The notes: generated by a model not told the origin, from the sequence alone. A stretch of 64,000 bases of DNA from PGYR01 sp048267165 (GCA_048267165.1 JBLWYD010000015.1:4873-68872); one strand, 5' to 3'; positions 33,921 to 44,193 are shown, counted from the stretch's first letter. Numbers and translations: made by a program.

Positions 33921-35864
33921 AGTAACCGTCATATACTCAGCAAATGTTTGCTCGGGAGTGACAGATGTTGTAGTCGTGTTTCCAAAGAAAAGTAGCTCAT
34001 CATTACCAGATCTATCCGATAAATAGAGTACAGCATAACCTTTTTTATCATTGTCTATTTTTTCCAAACTCCAGTTTAACTTTCTAGTTTGACCAGGTAT
34101 GAAAGTAGGCTGATTTTTAGAATTCATAGTCATATCTTTATCAACAGAAGTTATTTCAAAAGTATAGTTAGAACTCATAGACTCTAGCATATAGAATTGA
34201 GATAATCCAGACGAACCTTTGTGAGAATCATCAACACTACCAGTAATTAAATCTGCATCCTTCATACCTGTGAAAGTTACTTCCGGTGCAATAGGATCAT
34301 TAGCAAATAAATCATCGAAAGTGGCTGAAGTTGGATAACCATATGAATCATAAAGACCAAAACCATAAGAGTATGCACCGATTAAAGTATTTGTTGATTT
34401 TATACCAAAAACACCTTCAGTATTTAACATAAGTGTTTTAGTAGCAAACATCTTTCCATTTGATGGTACTAAGAAATTTTCAAACATTGGACCAAATCTG
34501 TCTTTTACTTTTACCCAAGTAGGATTCGGATCTGACAAATCAGCAAAAAGCAAGTCATCAGGTATTTCATTTGAAGTTGATTCGAAAATTAGGTTAATAT
34601 AATTTTCTGGAAAAAGATTCATCCCATTCGCTGCATTTGGTGATGCAAAATAAATCTGATTTCCGAATTGTTCAACAGGGGTGAAAGTCATCATGAAAGG
34701 ATCTGTATTAGATGCATTACCGTTATCCTCTTGTCCACCAGTATTATAATACATAACTGCTATTGGTTTATCTGAATGGATAGTCGCAATATGAGGTGCT
34801 ATTATATTTTTATTTTCATCTTCTTTAGGCCAAACTCTTGTTTCCAAATAGCCAACACCAATTGTAGCACCGCCACCTTTGGCAATATTACCTATTAACT
34901 CATTATCTCTGTACACATTAGTATTATCTTCAGAAGCGAATATTCTGATTATACCATTATATTTTCTTCCATGCATAGGTGTTACATAGTATTGCTTACC
35001 CCAAGAATAAACAGGTAATTCCATTTCTACAGTATAATCACACCAAAAATTACCTAATGGGAAATTAGCACAGTTTATACCAGACACAATTGAAAATGGC
35101 TTATCAGAAGTGAATATACTACCTGATAAATCTTGTCTTGGACCATTAATAGAAAGTAACCATACGTCACCTTGGTCTAATGTTTGACTAGTTGATTCAC
35201 CAGTATGAATTAATTGACCATTTTTCATTGGTGAAGCATCAATTCCTTCCGGGCCTCCCCCCATTGTGAAATTAACTTCAGTATCATCATATGCTGCTGT
35301 TACACCAGTAAATGGTGCAGAAAGTCCATTATTGCTAAAATTAGGTTCTTGATAAACCATATTTATATAGTGAGTCCCTAAAGCAGATGAAGGAATTGCA
35401 AGAAAACCATCTGAAGTGTACATGAATCTAGCTATTACATATACTACTATTGGAGCATCAGAAATAACATGAATACCAGCTTGTTTGTAAACTTGAGCAG
35501 GAACTGGTCCATCTTTGGTAGCACTATGTAGTCTCACCTGAGCTATATTGGGATCGATTGTAAATTCAATTACATTATTTGGAATAGTCATTTTTGATTG
35601 AGTAAATCCTTTTCCTTTTACTTCAACAGTTACATTAGTTTCTACAGGAGAAGCAATAAGTATTTTTAAGGAATTGTCATATCCACCGCTTTCTTCCATA
35701 TAAACAGGAGGAATAGTGAACCAGTAGTCAGTCCCGGAGTTATTCTGCCCCATTAGCAAAGTAAGTTTTTCTTTTACCTCTTGTTCATCAACACCGGCAA
35801 CGGAATCGACACTACATAAAGGTAGTATCAGTGATATAATAAGTATAGCGTAAATAAGTTTCAT
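33714..35864 (-). CDS. IgGFc-binding-like T9SS cargo protein, copy B
   Basis: A 716-residue paralogue with the same plan as its neighbours but a divergent body. The signal peptide is followed by the IgGFc-like start GTDYWFTIPPVYMEESGG, then TSDGFLAIPSSALGTHYIN, an Asp/Gly-rich TMGGGPEGIDASPM strand and IFASEDNTNVYRDNE. The Ig-like segment has FTGMKDADLITGSVDDS, and the linker is TPEQTFAEYMTVTESNIQIL before the type A sorting domain. The body is closer to copy A than to C/D (both have NFPLGNFWCDYTVEMELP or a near match). Its 3' end is the donor of the copy C tail. AGGAG lies seven bases before the start. Confidence 0.82.
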   Translation of the reverse strand: MKLIYAILIISLILPLCSVDSVAGVDEQEVKEKLTLLMGQNNSGTDYWFTIPPVYMEESGGYDNSLKILIASPVETNVTVEVKGKGFTQSKMTIPNNVIEFTIDPNIAQVRLHSATKDGPVPAQVYKQAGIHVISDAPIVVYVIARFMYTSDGFLAIPSSALGTHYINMVYQEPNFSNNGLSAPFTGVTAAYDDTEVNFTMGGGPEGIDASPMKNGQLIHTGESTSQTLDQGDVWLLSINGPRQDLSGSIFTSDKPFSIVSGINCANFPLGNFWCDYTVEMELPVYSWGKQYYVTPMHGRKYNGIIRIFASEDNTNVYRDNELIGNIAKGGGATIGVGYLETRVWPKEDENKNIIAPHIATIHSDKPIAVMYYNTGGQEDNGNASNTDPFMMTFTPVEQFGNQIYFASPNAANGMNLFPENYINLIFESTSNEIPDDLLFADLSDPNPTWVKVKDRFGPMFENFLVPSNGKMFATKTLMLNTEGVFGIKSTNTLIGAYSYGFGLYDSYGYPTSATFDDLFANDPIAPEVTFTGMKDADLITGSVDDSHKGSSGLSQFYMLESMSSNYTFEITSVDKDMTMNSKNQPTFIPGQTRKLNWSLEKIDNDKKGYAVLYLSDRSGNDELLFFGNTTTTSVTPEQTFAEYMTVTESNIQILPQALADGFTELSIFNIEGSKEMNANIQNQNSVSISNLKSGTYIITLKSESRILTRKINIVK

Positions 35865-35971
35865 AACAAAACTCCTATAAATTGGTTAAAATTATTTTCT
35901 ATTTTTTATACTAACAGTTATACTTTCATTTTGTCACATAAAACGCTAAAAAAATATTTATTACCCGTTTC

Positions 35972-38848
35972 TTACTTAGTAATATTTATCTTTCTTGTTA
36001 GTAATCTAGTATTACTTTTAAGAGTGACTAGATATGTTCCAGTTTTAAGAGTGTTGATAGCTACTGAGTTTTGCGCTTGAATATCCGCACTAATTACTTT
36101 CAGACCTTCTATATTGTAAATAGACAAGTCAGCGAATCCATCTGCCAATGCTTGTGGTAAAATTAGAATATTTGATTCCTTAACAGTCATATACTCAGCT
36201 AGAGTTTGCTCAGCAGTAACCGATGAAGTACCTTTTGCTTTTAATATAGCTTTTTGCTGTGTTTTATAATTGAATTCTAATTCTTCTAATTCATTATTAG
36301 CATTCATAACGGAAACACCAATACCTGTGGAATCGATGAGCTCAGTATCGCTATCTCCTTGTTCTACAGACTTCGGATTGAATATTATATCGACAATTAC
36401 GTCAGAGCTAGGAGGTATAGGTTTAGCTAAATCCCAGCTGAATGGAGTGAAGCCACCTAAACTAAAGCCCTTATCACCATTTTTGAATTCTAACCTAGAT
36501 ATATAAAGAGGTGCAATATCAGATAAATTACTAATAGTCTCTTGTAATTTCTTTGGTTTATCTTCCGATGTAAACTCACCAAAATTGTTATTGCTTTCTA
36601 ATTCATATATTGGGAAGTCAGCAGATACTCGATAATTAGCTATTGGATAATATTGGCATTCCACTATATCGCCATCTTTTTCTGAACCGATACCTATATA
36701 TAATGAGTCTGTATAAACATTTCTATTATCTATGTTATCATTAGAGAATTTTAAGTTTACCAATATCTCAGAATTAGGTAGTATTGGCATTTTTATATCC
36801 CAGTCATTTGGTTCGAATGAAACTATACTTATTCCACCATTCTTTTTGCTAAGTTCTAATCTACTCAAATATATAAGATTATTACTCGATAAATTTCTAA
36901 TTGTATCTTGAAAGGTAACTTCTGTTAAGTTAGGGTTTTGCAACGAAATATCGCTAGAAGAAGCTTCAATATCAGTATTTATATATTCAACAACTACAGT
37001 TGTATCATTACCTGCCATATCAGAAGCATATATTAGAGCTGATGCAGGTTTCGCTTTGTCAATTACATTCAGTTCCCATTTAATTGAAGGAGTCTCACCA
37101 GGAACAAAATCCTTTCCATTCTTTTCTAATGCAAATTCATAATTTTCAGATTCTAACATATAAATTTCTGATAAATTAGTTCTTATGTCTGCATCATCAG
37201 GTAAGTCAGTCATTAACCCATCGTCTATTAGAATATCTCCATCACATTGTTGTAAATATGTAATAGTGGGAGCCGAGTTGTCATCTGAATTTTGAAGATT
37301 CAAATTGAATGAAGTTGGAAAGCCATAAGATTCATAAGGACTAAAGCCAAAAGATTCAGTTACAAATTTTGAAGAATCTGATTTGATTGAATAAGAGCCT
37401 TCAACTCCTAAAGTCAGTTTCATAGAAGCGTAAGATTTACCTTCATATCCAATTTCAAAAGCATCGAAATCTGCACCAAAAACTTCCTTAATTTTGAAGT
37501 ATTGTGGCACTACACCAGATGTAGATAATTCGGCAAACAACAAATCATCAGGAATTTCATTGTTGACTAGTGGGAAGGTAATTCTAAGATAATTCTCAGT
37601 AAAAACATCTCCTCCTCCTAAAGCATTGGGAGAAGAGACTAAAGTATTATTTACAGCTGCCTTTATTGGAGGAATTTGAGACATAAAAGGATCACTTTTT
37701 CCTCCTAGGCCATCTTCTTGTGTACCAGTATTGTAATAAGTAACTGCAATTGGTTTATCAGCACTGATATGAGCAATCTTTGGTGTAATTGAATCTCCTG
37801 AAGTATCATACTTTGGCCAAAGTCGCATTTCTAAATATGAATCACCAAACCCAGAACCACCACCATCTTTTAAATTACCAATAGTAATTCCGTTTCTTTT
37901 AATTGTTGTATTCGGTTCGGAAGCAAATATTCTTACAATTCCATTGTATCCTCTTTCCATTTGAGGAGTTATAAAGTAATTCATTCCCCAATTATCAATT
38001 GGTAATTCCATGTTTACTGAATAATCACACCAAAAATTCCCAACTGGGAAATTTGCACAATGCACACCTGAGACAATTGAAAAAGGTTTATTACCAGTAA
38101 TTAAACTACCAGATAAATCTTGTTCTACGCCATTAACACCTGCAACCCATACATCACCTTTATTCATGTTTATAGTAGTCGATTGACCTGTAGAGAGTAA
38201 TTCTCCCCCATTTAGTTCAATTTGATCATTGCCTTTGGGTCCACCGCCCATAGTAAAATTTATTATTGTGTTATCATAAGCCGCAGTAATTCCAGTAAAA
38301 GGAGAAGCAAGTCCACTATAATTATAATACAGTTTAAAATTTGGTTCTTGATAAACCATATTTACATATTTTTTACCAAATGATTTTGATGGTATTGCAA
38401 AGAACCCATCCGAAGTCGCTCTATATTTTACAACAACATACACAATTACAGGTTGTTCCGAAGTTACGTGTATGCCAGCACTTTTATATACTTTAGCTGC
38501 TGGTGCTGATTGTGTTCTTGCTTGATGAAGAAAAGCTTGAGCTTCAACTGGTTTCATTGCAATTTCAATTACTCCATTAGCAATAGTTTTTCTAGTTTTA
38601 TAGAAACCGTTACCTGGTACTTCAACTACAACATTAGATTCCATTGTACTAGTAACTAATATTTTTATGAAATTATCTCCCGTTGTCTCTTCGTAACACG
38701 GTGGTATAGTAAACCAGAAATCATTTCCAGAATTCCCAGTATTTTGAATTAGATTAAGTTTTTCTTTAACTTCATCAACATCAATTCCAGAGAAAAGTGA
38801 AGAAAAAGCTAGTATCATAATAATGCTAGAAGTAGTTAAAAATTTCAT
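35972..38848 (-). CDS. IgGFc-binding-like T9SS cargo protein with extra repeats, copy A
   Basis: A 958-residue first gene of the array. It has a signal peptide, then the IgGFc-like region from GNDFWFTIPPCYEETTGD to about residue 490, with TSDGFFAIPSKSFGKKYVN and FPVGNFWCDYSVNMELP. The Ig-like segment follows, and then a ~230-residue insert missing from the other copies. The insert is two choice-of-anchor-D/ASH-type repeats, each with ISRLE or LSRLE, Phe-x-Pro-x-x-Trp-Asp and a PIPPSSDVIVDI or PILPNSEILVNL strand. The linker TAEQTLAEYMTVKESNILIL and a type A sorting domain close it. AGGGAG lies five bases before the start. It probably forms a longer surface stalk than its paralogues. Confidence 0.82.
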   Translation of the reverse strand: MKFLTTSSIIMILAFSSLFSGIDVDEVKEKLNLIQNTGNSGNDFWFTIPPCYEETTGDNFIKILVTSTMESNVVVEVPGNGFYKTRKTIANGVIEIAMKPVEAQAFLHQARTQSAPAAKVYKSAGIHVTSEQPVIVYVVVKYRATSDGFFAIPSKSFGKKYVNMVYQEPNFKLYYNYSGLASPFTGITAAYDNTIINFTMGGGPKGNDQIELNGGELLSTGQSTTINMNKGDVWVAGVNGVEQDLSGSLITGNKPFSIVSGVHCANFPVGNFWCDYSVNMELPIDNWGMNYFITPQMERGYNGIVRIFASEPNTTIKRNGITIGNLKDGGGSGFGDSYLEMRLWPKYDTSGDSITPKIAHISADKPIAVTYYNTGTQEDGLGGKSDPFMSQIPPIKAAVNNTLVSSPNALGGGDVFTENYLRITFPLVNNEIPDDLLFAELSTSGVVPQYFKIKEVFGADFDAFEIGYEGKSYASMKLTLGVEGSYSIKSDSSKFVTESFGFSPYESYGFPTSFNLNLQNSDDNSAPTITYLQQCDGDILIDDGLMTDLPDDADIRTNLSEIYMLESENYEFALEKNGKDFVPGETPSIKWELNVIDKAKPASALIYASDMAGNDTTVVVEYINTDIEASSSDISLQNPNLTEVTFQDTIRNLSSNNLIYLSRLELSKKNGGISIVSFEPNDWDIKMPILPNSEILVNLKFSNDNIDNRNVYTDSLYIGIGSEKDGDIVECQYYPIANYRVSADFPIYELESNNNFGEFTSEDKPKKLQETISNLSDIAPLYISRLEFKNGDKGFSLGGFTPFSWDLAKPIPPSSDVIVDIIFNPKSVEQGDSDTELIDSTGIGVSVMNANNELEELEFNYKTQQKAILKAKGTSSVTAEQTLAEYMTVKESNILILPQALADGFADLSIYNIEGLKVISADIQAQNSVAINTLKTGTYLVTLKSNTRLLTRKINITK

Positions 38849-38871
38849 AGTTGCTCCCTAATTTGAATAAT

Positions 38872-38899
38872 AAAATAAAACTTTTTTCAAATTTGTCAA
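38872..38899 (-). promoter_or_regulatory. possible promoter of the cargo array
   Basis: On the minus strand TTGACA (38899-38894) is followed after 16 bases by TATTTT (38877-38872), resembling a general sigma-70 promoter about 25 bp before the start of copy A. In this AT-rich gap such a match could be chance. Nothing else was seen in the 255-bp divergent region towards nuoL. Confidence 0.3.
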
Positions 38900-39103
38900 G
38901 TTCTATACTAGTAAAGACACATGAACATGAAAAACGTCTAAACAAATCTAAAACTTTTTTCAAAAACAAACAATTCAAATCATCAAATGCACTTGTTTAT
39001 AATTATATAACAAAGATTAATTGTCTAATCGGTGGGAATTTATTATTTTTGGCTTTATTTAATTTTAACAATAAGTAATTGTACATAAACGACGGGAAAA
39101 TAG

Positions 39104-41065
39104 ATGCCTGAATTGATTAAGTTCGTACCATTATTACCACTACTTGGGTTCTTTGTTTTAGGACTATTTGGTAAAAAAATAGCGAGCGAAAAACTAATAG
39201 GGATAATAGCAACATCAACTGTTGCGATTTCTTTTTTAATCGCTCTATCAATATTTTTCAATTTAGCTGGTGATGCTACTGCTAAGCCCCATATAATCAA
39301 TTTATTCAATTGGTTCGGAGCTGGTGATTTCACGCTAGATTTTGCCTATCAGGTCGATAGATTATCTATTATATTTGTGCTGATAATCACTGGTATCGGT
39401 TCGCTGATACATATATATAGTATTGGGTATATGCACGGCGATAGGAGTTTCTATCGTTTCTTTGCTTACCTCAACCTCTTTATCTTTATGATGCTTAACC
39501 TAGTATTAGGTAGTAACTTTTTGGTTACTTTCTTAGGTTGGGAAGGTGTAGGTTTAGCTTCATACTTACTTATTGGTTTCTGGTATGATAGAAAATTCGA
39601 CGGATTCCGTATCACTTGGACTGGCGATGCTGCTAACAAAGCATTCATCGTAAATAGAATTGGTGATTTCGGTATGTTAGTCGCTATATTTTTGATATAT
39701 ATGAACTTCGGCACATTAGAGTATATCGAAGTATCTAATATAGTAGCTGCTGATTTCTCATTATATGACACAGGATTAATGACTGCAATTGCATTGCTAA
39801 TATTCCTTGGTTGTACTGGTAAATCTGCACAGATTCCATTGGCAGGCTGGTTACCAGACGCGATGGCTGGGCCTACTTCTGTATCTGCTCTTATCCACGC
39901 TGCTACGATGGTAACGGCAGGTATATTCTTAATCGCAAGAAACTCAGTTATTTTTGCTTCTGCTCCTGATGCAATGATGGTAGTTGCTATTATTGGTGCT
40001 GCAACTGCACTCCTAGCAGCAAGCATTGGTCTTGTACAAAATGATATTAAAAAAGTATTGGCTTACTCTACAGTCAGTCAATTAGGATTTATGTTTGCGG
40101 CTCTTGGCTCTGGTGCTTGGATTGCAGCAATATTCCACGTTATGACTCACGCCTTTTTCAAAGGCCTATTATTCTTAGGTTCTGGTTCTGTGATACACGG
40201 TATGCACGATGAGCAAGACATCAAGAAAATGGGTGGCTTGAAAAAGCACATGCCTACTACTTATAAGACATTCCTTATTGGAACTATCGCAATCTCTGGT
40301 ATTCCTTTCTTTAGTGGTTTCTTCTCGAAAGATGAAATCCTATGGAAATCTTATGTTAGTGGCGGTTGGTTCTTATGGATTACTTTGGCAATTGCTGCTT
40401 TCTTTACGGCATTCTATATGTTTAGACTTTTATTCTTGACATTCCACGGTAAAGAAAGATTCGATGCCGATCACGTTCATCCTCACGAATCACCTAAAAC
40501 AATGACAATACCTTTGATAGTACTAGCTGTATTATCTGCATTGGGTGGATTTATTGGAATTCCTTATGCTTTAGGGTATTTCTTTAGTGACCATCCTAAT
40601 CTACTAGAGAATTTCTTATCTCCTGTATTTGCTCAAGCTGACCATATATTAGGTGTAGGTGGACATGAAGTTCACGCTATTGAATATATTCTAATGGCTG
40701 TTTCAACTGTTGTTGCAATCATTGCAATACTATTAGCAAGAAGTATATACAAGAAAGACGAAAACTGGACTACTGCAAAATCACTTACTAATAGATTTGG
40801 ATTTGCATATAAAGTTCTTTGGAACAAATGGTATTTAGATAATTTCTACTACGGAGCTTTCGTAACTCCAATATTTAAAACATCTCGTGATTTCCTATGG
40901 AAAATCTTTGATTTGAATGTAGTAGATGGTGCTGTAAACGGAGCTGGTTTCCTAACTAATTCTATAGGTAAAGGTGTAAGAAGATTGCAATCAGGTGTTG
41001 CTCAAACTTACGCTGCTGTGATGATGTTAGGAGTTTTAATTTTAATTGGTTACATGATATTCTAA
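39104..41065 (+). CDS. nuoL: NADH-quinone oxidoreductase subunit L
   Basis: A 653-residue antiporter-like subunit of respiratory complex I, located at the distal end of the membrane arm and carrying proton translocation. The key Glu lies in FLGWEGVGLASYLLIGFWYD and the key Lys in TGKSAQIPLAGWLPDAMAGP. VSALIHAATMVTAG and YSTVSQLGFMFAALGSGAW are the usual later helices. The long lateral helix and the last membrane segment are present (YMIF end), so the length is complete. It leads nuoL-nuoM-nuoN with gaps of 16 and 23 bp. The other nuo genes are not upstream, so the operon is split in this genome. Confidence 0.95.
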   Translation: MPELIKFVPLLPLLGFFVLGLFGKKIASEKLIGIIATSTVAISFLIALSIFFNLAGDATAKPHIINLFNWFGAGDFTLDFAYQVDRLSIIFVLIITGIGSLIHIYSIGYMHGDRSFYRFFAYLNLFIFMMLNLVLGSNFLVTFLGWEGVGLASYLLIGFWYDRKFDGFRITWTGDAANKAFIVNRIGDFGMLVAIFLIYMNFGTLEYIEVSNIVAADFSLYDTGLMTAIALLIFLGCTGKSAQIPLAGWLPDAMAGPTSVSALIHAATMVTAGIFLIARNSVIFASAPDAMMVVAIIGAATALLAASIGLVQNDIKKVLAYSTVSQLGFMFAALGSGAWIAAIFHVMTHAFFKGLLFLGSGSVIHGMHDEQDIKKMGGLKKHMPTTYKTFLIGTIAISGIPFFSGFFSKDEILWKSYVSGGWFLWITLAIAAFFTAFYMFRLLFLTFHGKERFDADHVHPHESPKTMTIPLIVLAVLSALGGFIGIPYALGYFFSDHPNLLENFLSPVFAQADHILGVGGHEVHAIEYILMAVSTVVAIIAILLARSIYKKDENWTTAKSLTNRFGFAYKVLWNKWYLDNFYYGAFVTPIFKTSRDFLWKIFDLNVVDGAVNGAGFLTNSIGKGVRRLQSGVAQTYAAVMMLGVLILIGYMIF

Positions 41066-41081
41066 AAAATATAGAGAAGAA

Positions 41082-42653
41082 ATGACTATTTTAATAGCAA
41101 CTTTAATAATCCCTTTGATTGGTGCATTCGGTGTACTTTTCTTAAATAAGGATAACAGAAAACTAATAGAAATGTTCTCTTTGGGAACTTCATTAGTAGC
41201 ATTTTTAGTTTCATTGGGATTGTATTTCAGTTTCAATAGTAACGCTGAAGGATTTCAATTTGTAACTGACGTTACATGGATTCCTGCAATTGATGCTGGT
41301 TTCAGAGTAGGATTGGACGGAATGTCATTGCTTATGGTGATGCTTACAACGTTCATCACCCCTATTGCTTTACTTTCATCTATGAACTCTATTAACAAAC
41401 GACATAAGGAATACTACTTTATGTTCTTGATGTTGCAGTTCGGTATGTTAGGAGTATTTCTTTCATTAGATTTATTCTTATTCTATATATTCTGGGAGAT
41501 AATCCTAATTCCAATGTACTTTATTATAGGTATTTGGGGTGGTAAAGACAGAATATATGCAGCTGTGAAGTTCTTCATCTATACTATTGTTGGTTCACTA
41601 TTTATGTTAGTGGCTATAGTTTGGGTAGGATTACACATCGGAGGTGATGTATTATCATTACCTACTGGCTTCACTTCTGATTACTTATTGATAAAACAAC
41701 ATAGTGCTGCTATTGCTCCAGATGTACAAAACTGGTTATTCATAGCATTTGCACTTTCATTCTTGATTAAAGTACCTTTATTCCCATTACATACATGGTT
41801 GCCAGATGCACACACTATGGCACCAACACCCGGTTCAGTTATATTAGCTGGTGTATTACTTAAGATGGGTACTTATGGTCTAATCAGATTCAACTTAGAA
41901 TTATTCCCAGTATCATCTATTGATTGGGCAGGACCTATTTCCTTCCTTGCTGTAGTTGGTATTATATATGGTGCATTAGTTGCACTAGTACAAACAGATG
42001 TAAAGAAGATTATCGCTTACTCATCAGTAGCCCACTTAGGATTCGTAGTCTTAGGTATATTCGCTATGAATGAAACAGGTATCCAAGGCGCTATAATCCA
42101 AATGGTAAACCACGGTCTATCAACTGGAGCACTCTTCATCTGTGTTGGTATTATTTATGAAAGAAGACACACAAGAGAAATCTCTGAATTCGGTGGATTG
42201 GCTAGAGTTATGCCAATATACACAGTATTCTTCGGTATAGCAATGTTTGCTTCTGTCGGCTTACCTGGGTTGAACGGATTCGTAGGGGAGTTCTTAACTC
42301 TATTAGGAGCATTTACTTCTACTGTGTTAGATAATATCTGGTACGCTGTGGTTGCTACAACTGGTGTTATCTTCGCCGCTTGTTACTTACTATGGATGTT
42401 CGGTAGAGTTGTATTCGGTACATTGAGTAACAAAGAAAACGAAAATTTAGCTGATTTGAACAAAACTGAATGGGCTATGTTAGTTCCATTGGTTATCTTT
42501 ATAGTATGGTTAGGAGTTTATCCTAATACATTTATGAGTAAATCAGAAACATCTACTAAGCAATTAGTGAAGAAGATTGAGCAAGTTGAGTTAGATCTCA
42601 ATAATGGAACAATCAGTATGGAACCTAAAGAAGTCGTTACAGATAATAATTAG
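41082..42653 (+). CDS. nuoM: NADH-quinone oxidoreductase subunit M
   Basis: A 523-residue complex I subunit, the second antiporter-like unit of the membrane arm. FYIFWEIILIPMYFIIGIWG carries the conserved Glu, and FLIKVPLFPLHTWLPDAHTM the conserved Lys and His. PTPGSVILAGVLLKMGTYGL and IAYSSVAHLGFVVLGIFAMN are standard NuoM blocks. Fourteen membrane segments fit the sequence. The C-terminal ~25 residues are a polar extension (NGTISMEPKEVVTDNN) beyond the usual end. It is certainly cotranscribed with nuoL and nuoN. Confidence 0.95.
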   Translation: MTILIATLIIPLIGAFGVLFLNKDNRKLIEMFSLGTSLVAFLVSLGLYFSFNSNAEGFQFVTDVTWIPAIDAGFRVGLDGMSLLMVMLTTFITPIALLSSMNSINKRHKEYYFMFLMLQFGMLGVFLSLDLFLFYIFWEIILIPMYFIIGIWGGKDRIYAAVKFFIYTIVGSLFMLVAIVWVGLHIGGDVLSLPTGFTSDYLLIKQHSAAIAPDVQNWLFIAFALSFLIKVPLFPLHTWLPDAHTMAPTPGSVILAGVLLKMGTYGLIRFNLELFPVSSIDWAGPISFLAVVGIIYGALVALVQTDVKKIIAYSSVAHLGFVVLGIFAMNETGIQGAIIQMVNHGLSTGALFICVGIIYERRHTREISEFGGLARVMPIYTVFFGIAMFASVGLPGLNGFVGEFLTLLGAFTSTVLDNIWYAVVATTGVIFAACYLLWMFGRVVFGTLSNKENENLADLNKTEWAMLVPLVIFIVWLGVYPNTFMSKSETSTKQLVKKIEQVELDLNNGTISMEPKEVVTDNN

Positions 42654-42676
42654 AAAATTACTTTAAATACGGAAAG

Positions 42677-44164
42677 ATGAATATGAGTTCAGAATTTATT
42701 TTACTTTTACCCTTGATTATAGTTGGCGTTATGTCTGTTATATCAATATTGGTAGATGCAATAAATCCAGATAGCAAAAACAGTGGCTATTATCTATCTA
42801 TAATAAGTATAGTTGCGGTAGGCGGATTCGCATTGAACAATTTCTATCTGAATATATCGGGTATAAATCTAGATGGTGCTAATCTAATAACATCTAATAT
42901 GCTTACATTCGGTGGGTTTTCTGCTTTCTTCGATTTACTATTTTGTGTCGGAGCTTTGCTAGTAGTGCTGAATGCACGTAACTATTTGGATTCTGTTAAA
43001 ACTGAATTAAACGAATTTTATAATTTAGTGCTTTATGCCCTAGCTGGTATGATGATAATAGCACACTCTAATCACCTACTAACACTGTTTATAGGAATTG
43101 AGTTAATGTCTATTACATTCTATATTATGGCTGGTTATTTCAGATTTGCATCGCAATCAGTAGAAGCTTCATTGAAGTATTTCTTACTTGGTGCGTTCTC
43201 TACTGGATTCCTAGTATATGGTATGGCTATGCTTTATGGTAGTACTGGGAGTATGTTCTTCCCAGAAATCACTGCTGCAATAGTAGATGGAAGTGCTAAT
43301 AGTGCTTACCTAATGTTCGGAGCTGCACTTATGATAATGGGGCTTAGCTTCAAATCATCAGCATTCCCGTTCCACCAATGGGCACCAGACGTTTACTCTG
43401 GAGCACCAACCGTAGTAACTTCATTCATGAGTACTGCTGGTAAAGCTGCTGCATTATCTGCATTCATCATTATCGCAAAAACAATTATCCCAATGGGCTT
43501 TGACCCAAGTGGACTAGAATCAGCAATCAACACAGACAAACTAATAACTGCAATTGCAGCAATATCAGCCCTTACTATGCTAGTTGGTAATATCACGGCA
43601 CTAGTACAGAAGAACGTAAAACGTATGTTAGCTTACTCTTCTGTAGCTCATGCGGGTTATATGTTGATGGGTATAGTAGCTAATACTAATGCTGGTTGGT
43701 CTGCATTGATGTTCTACGCTGTTGTATATACTTTTATGCAAATTGGTGCATTTATAATTGTTGGCCTCTTAGAAAGAGATACTGACAAGTATTTGGAATA
43801 TGATGACTATGCTGGATTAAGCAAAAGACAACCTGCTCTAGCTGCTATAATGGCTATATTTATGTTCTCATTAGCTGGTATCCCTCCAATGGCTGGGTTC
43901 TTTGGTAAATACTACTTATTTATGTCTGTGATTAACACTGGTCATTTGTGGTTAGCTTTAGTTGCAGTAGTATCATCAATCATTTCAGTAGTATTTTACA
44001 TTGGATTGATAGTGAAAATGTACTTTACAGATTCGGAAGATGTGAAGGGCGAATCACTACCGTGGAATGCATCTAGAATGTTGATTTTCGTTACTAGTGC
44101 AGTAGTTTTGATAATAGGGCTTAACCCAGGTGGTATGCTCTCATTCATCAAATCTGCACTGTAA
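42677..44164 (+). CDS. nuoN: NADH-quinone oxidoreductase subunit N
   Basis: A 495-residue third antiporter-like subunit of complex I. FIGIELMSITFYIMAGYFR holds the Glu of the proton path; FKSSAFPFHQWAPDVYSGAP holds the central Lys and the Pro-His turn. MSTAGKAAALSAFI and LAYSSVAHAGYMLMGIVANT follow in the expected order. The length is normal. It is the last gene of the three; a GNRA-loop terminator stands 30 bp after the stop. Confidence 0.95.
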   Translation: MNMSSEFILLLPLIIVGVMSVISILVDAINPDSKNSGYYLSIISIVAVGGFALNNFYLNISGINLDGANLITSNMLTFGGFSAFFDLLFCVGALLVVLNARNYLDSVKTELNEFYNLVLYALAGMMIIAHSNHLLTLFIGIELMSITFYIMAGYFRFASQSVEASLKYFLLGAFSTGFLVYGMAMLYGSTGSMFFPEITAAIVDGSANSAYLMFGAALMIMGLSFKSSAFPFHQWAPDVYSGAPTVVTSFMSTAGKAAALSAFIIIAKTIIPMGFDPSGLESAINTDKLITAIAAISALTMLVGNITALVQKNVKRMLAYSSVAHAGYMLMGIVANTNAGWSALMFYAVVYTFMQIGAFIIVGLLERDTDKYLEYDDYAGLSKRQPALAAIMAIFMFSLAGIPPMAGFFGKYYLFMSVINTGHLWLALVAVVSSIISVVFYIGLIVKMYFTDSEDVKGESLPWNASRMLIFVTSAVVLIIGLNPGGMLSFIKSAL

Positions 44165-44193
44165 GTAAAACACATTCTAAAAAGAAAAACTCC

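Noticed and set aside
39466..40026. 186-codon minus-strand frame inside nuoL
   Set aside because: nuoL is intact and conserved here; the antisense frame has no recognisable features.
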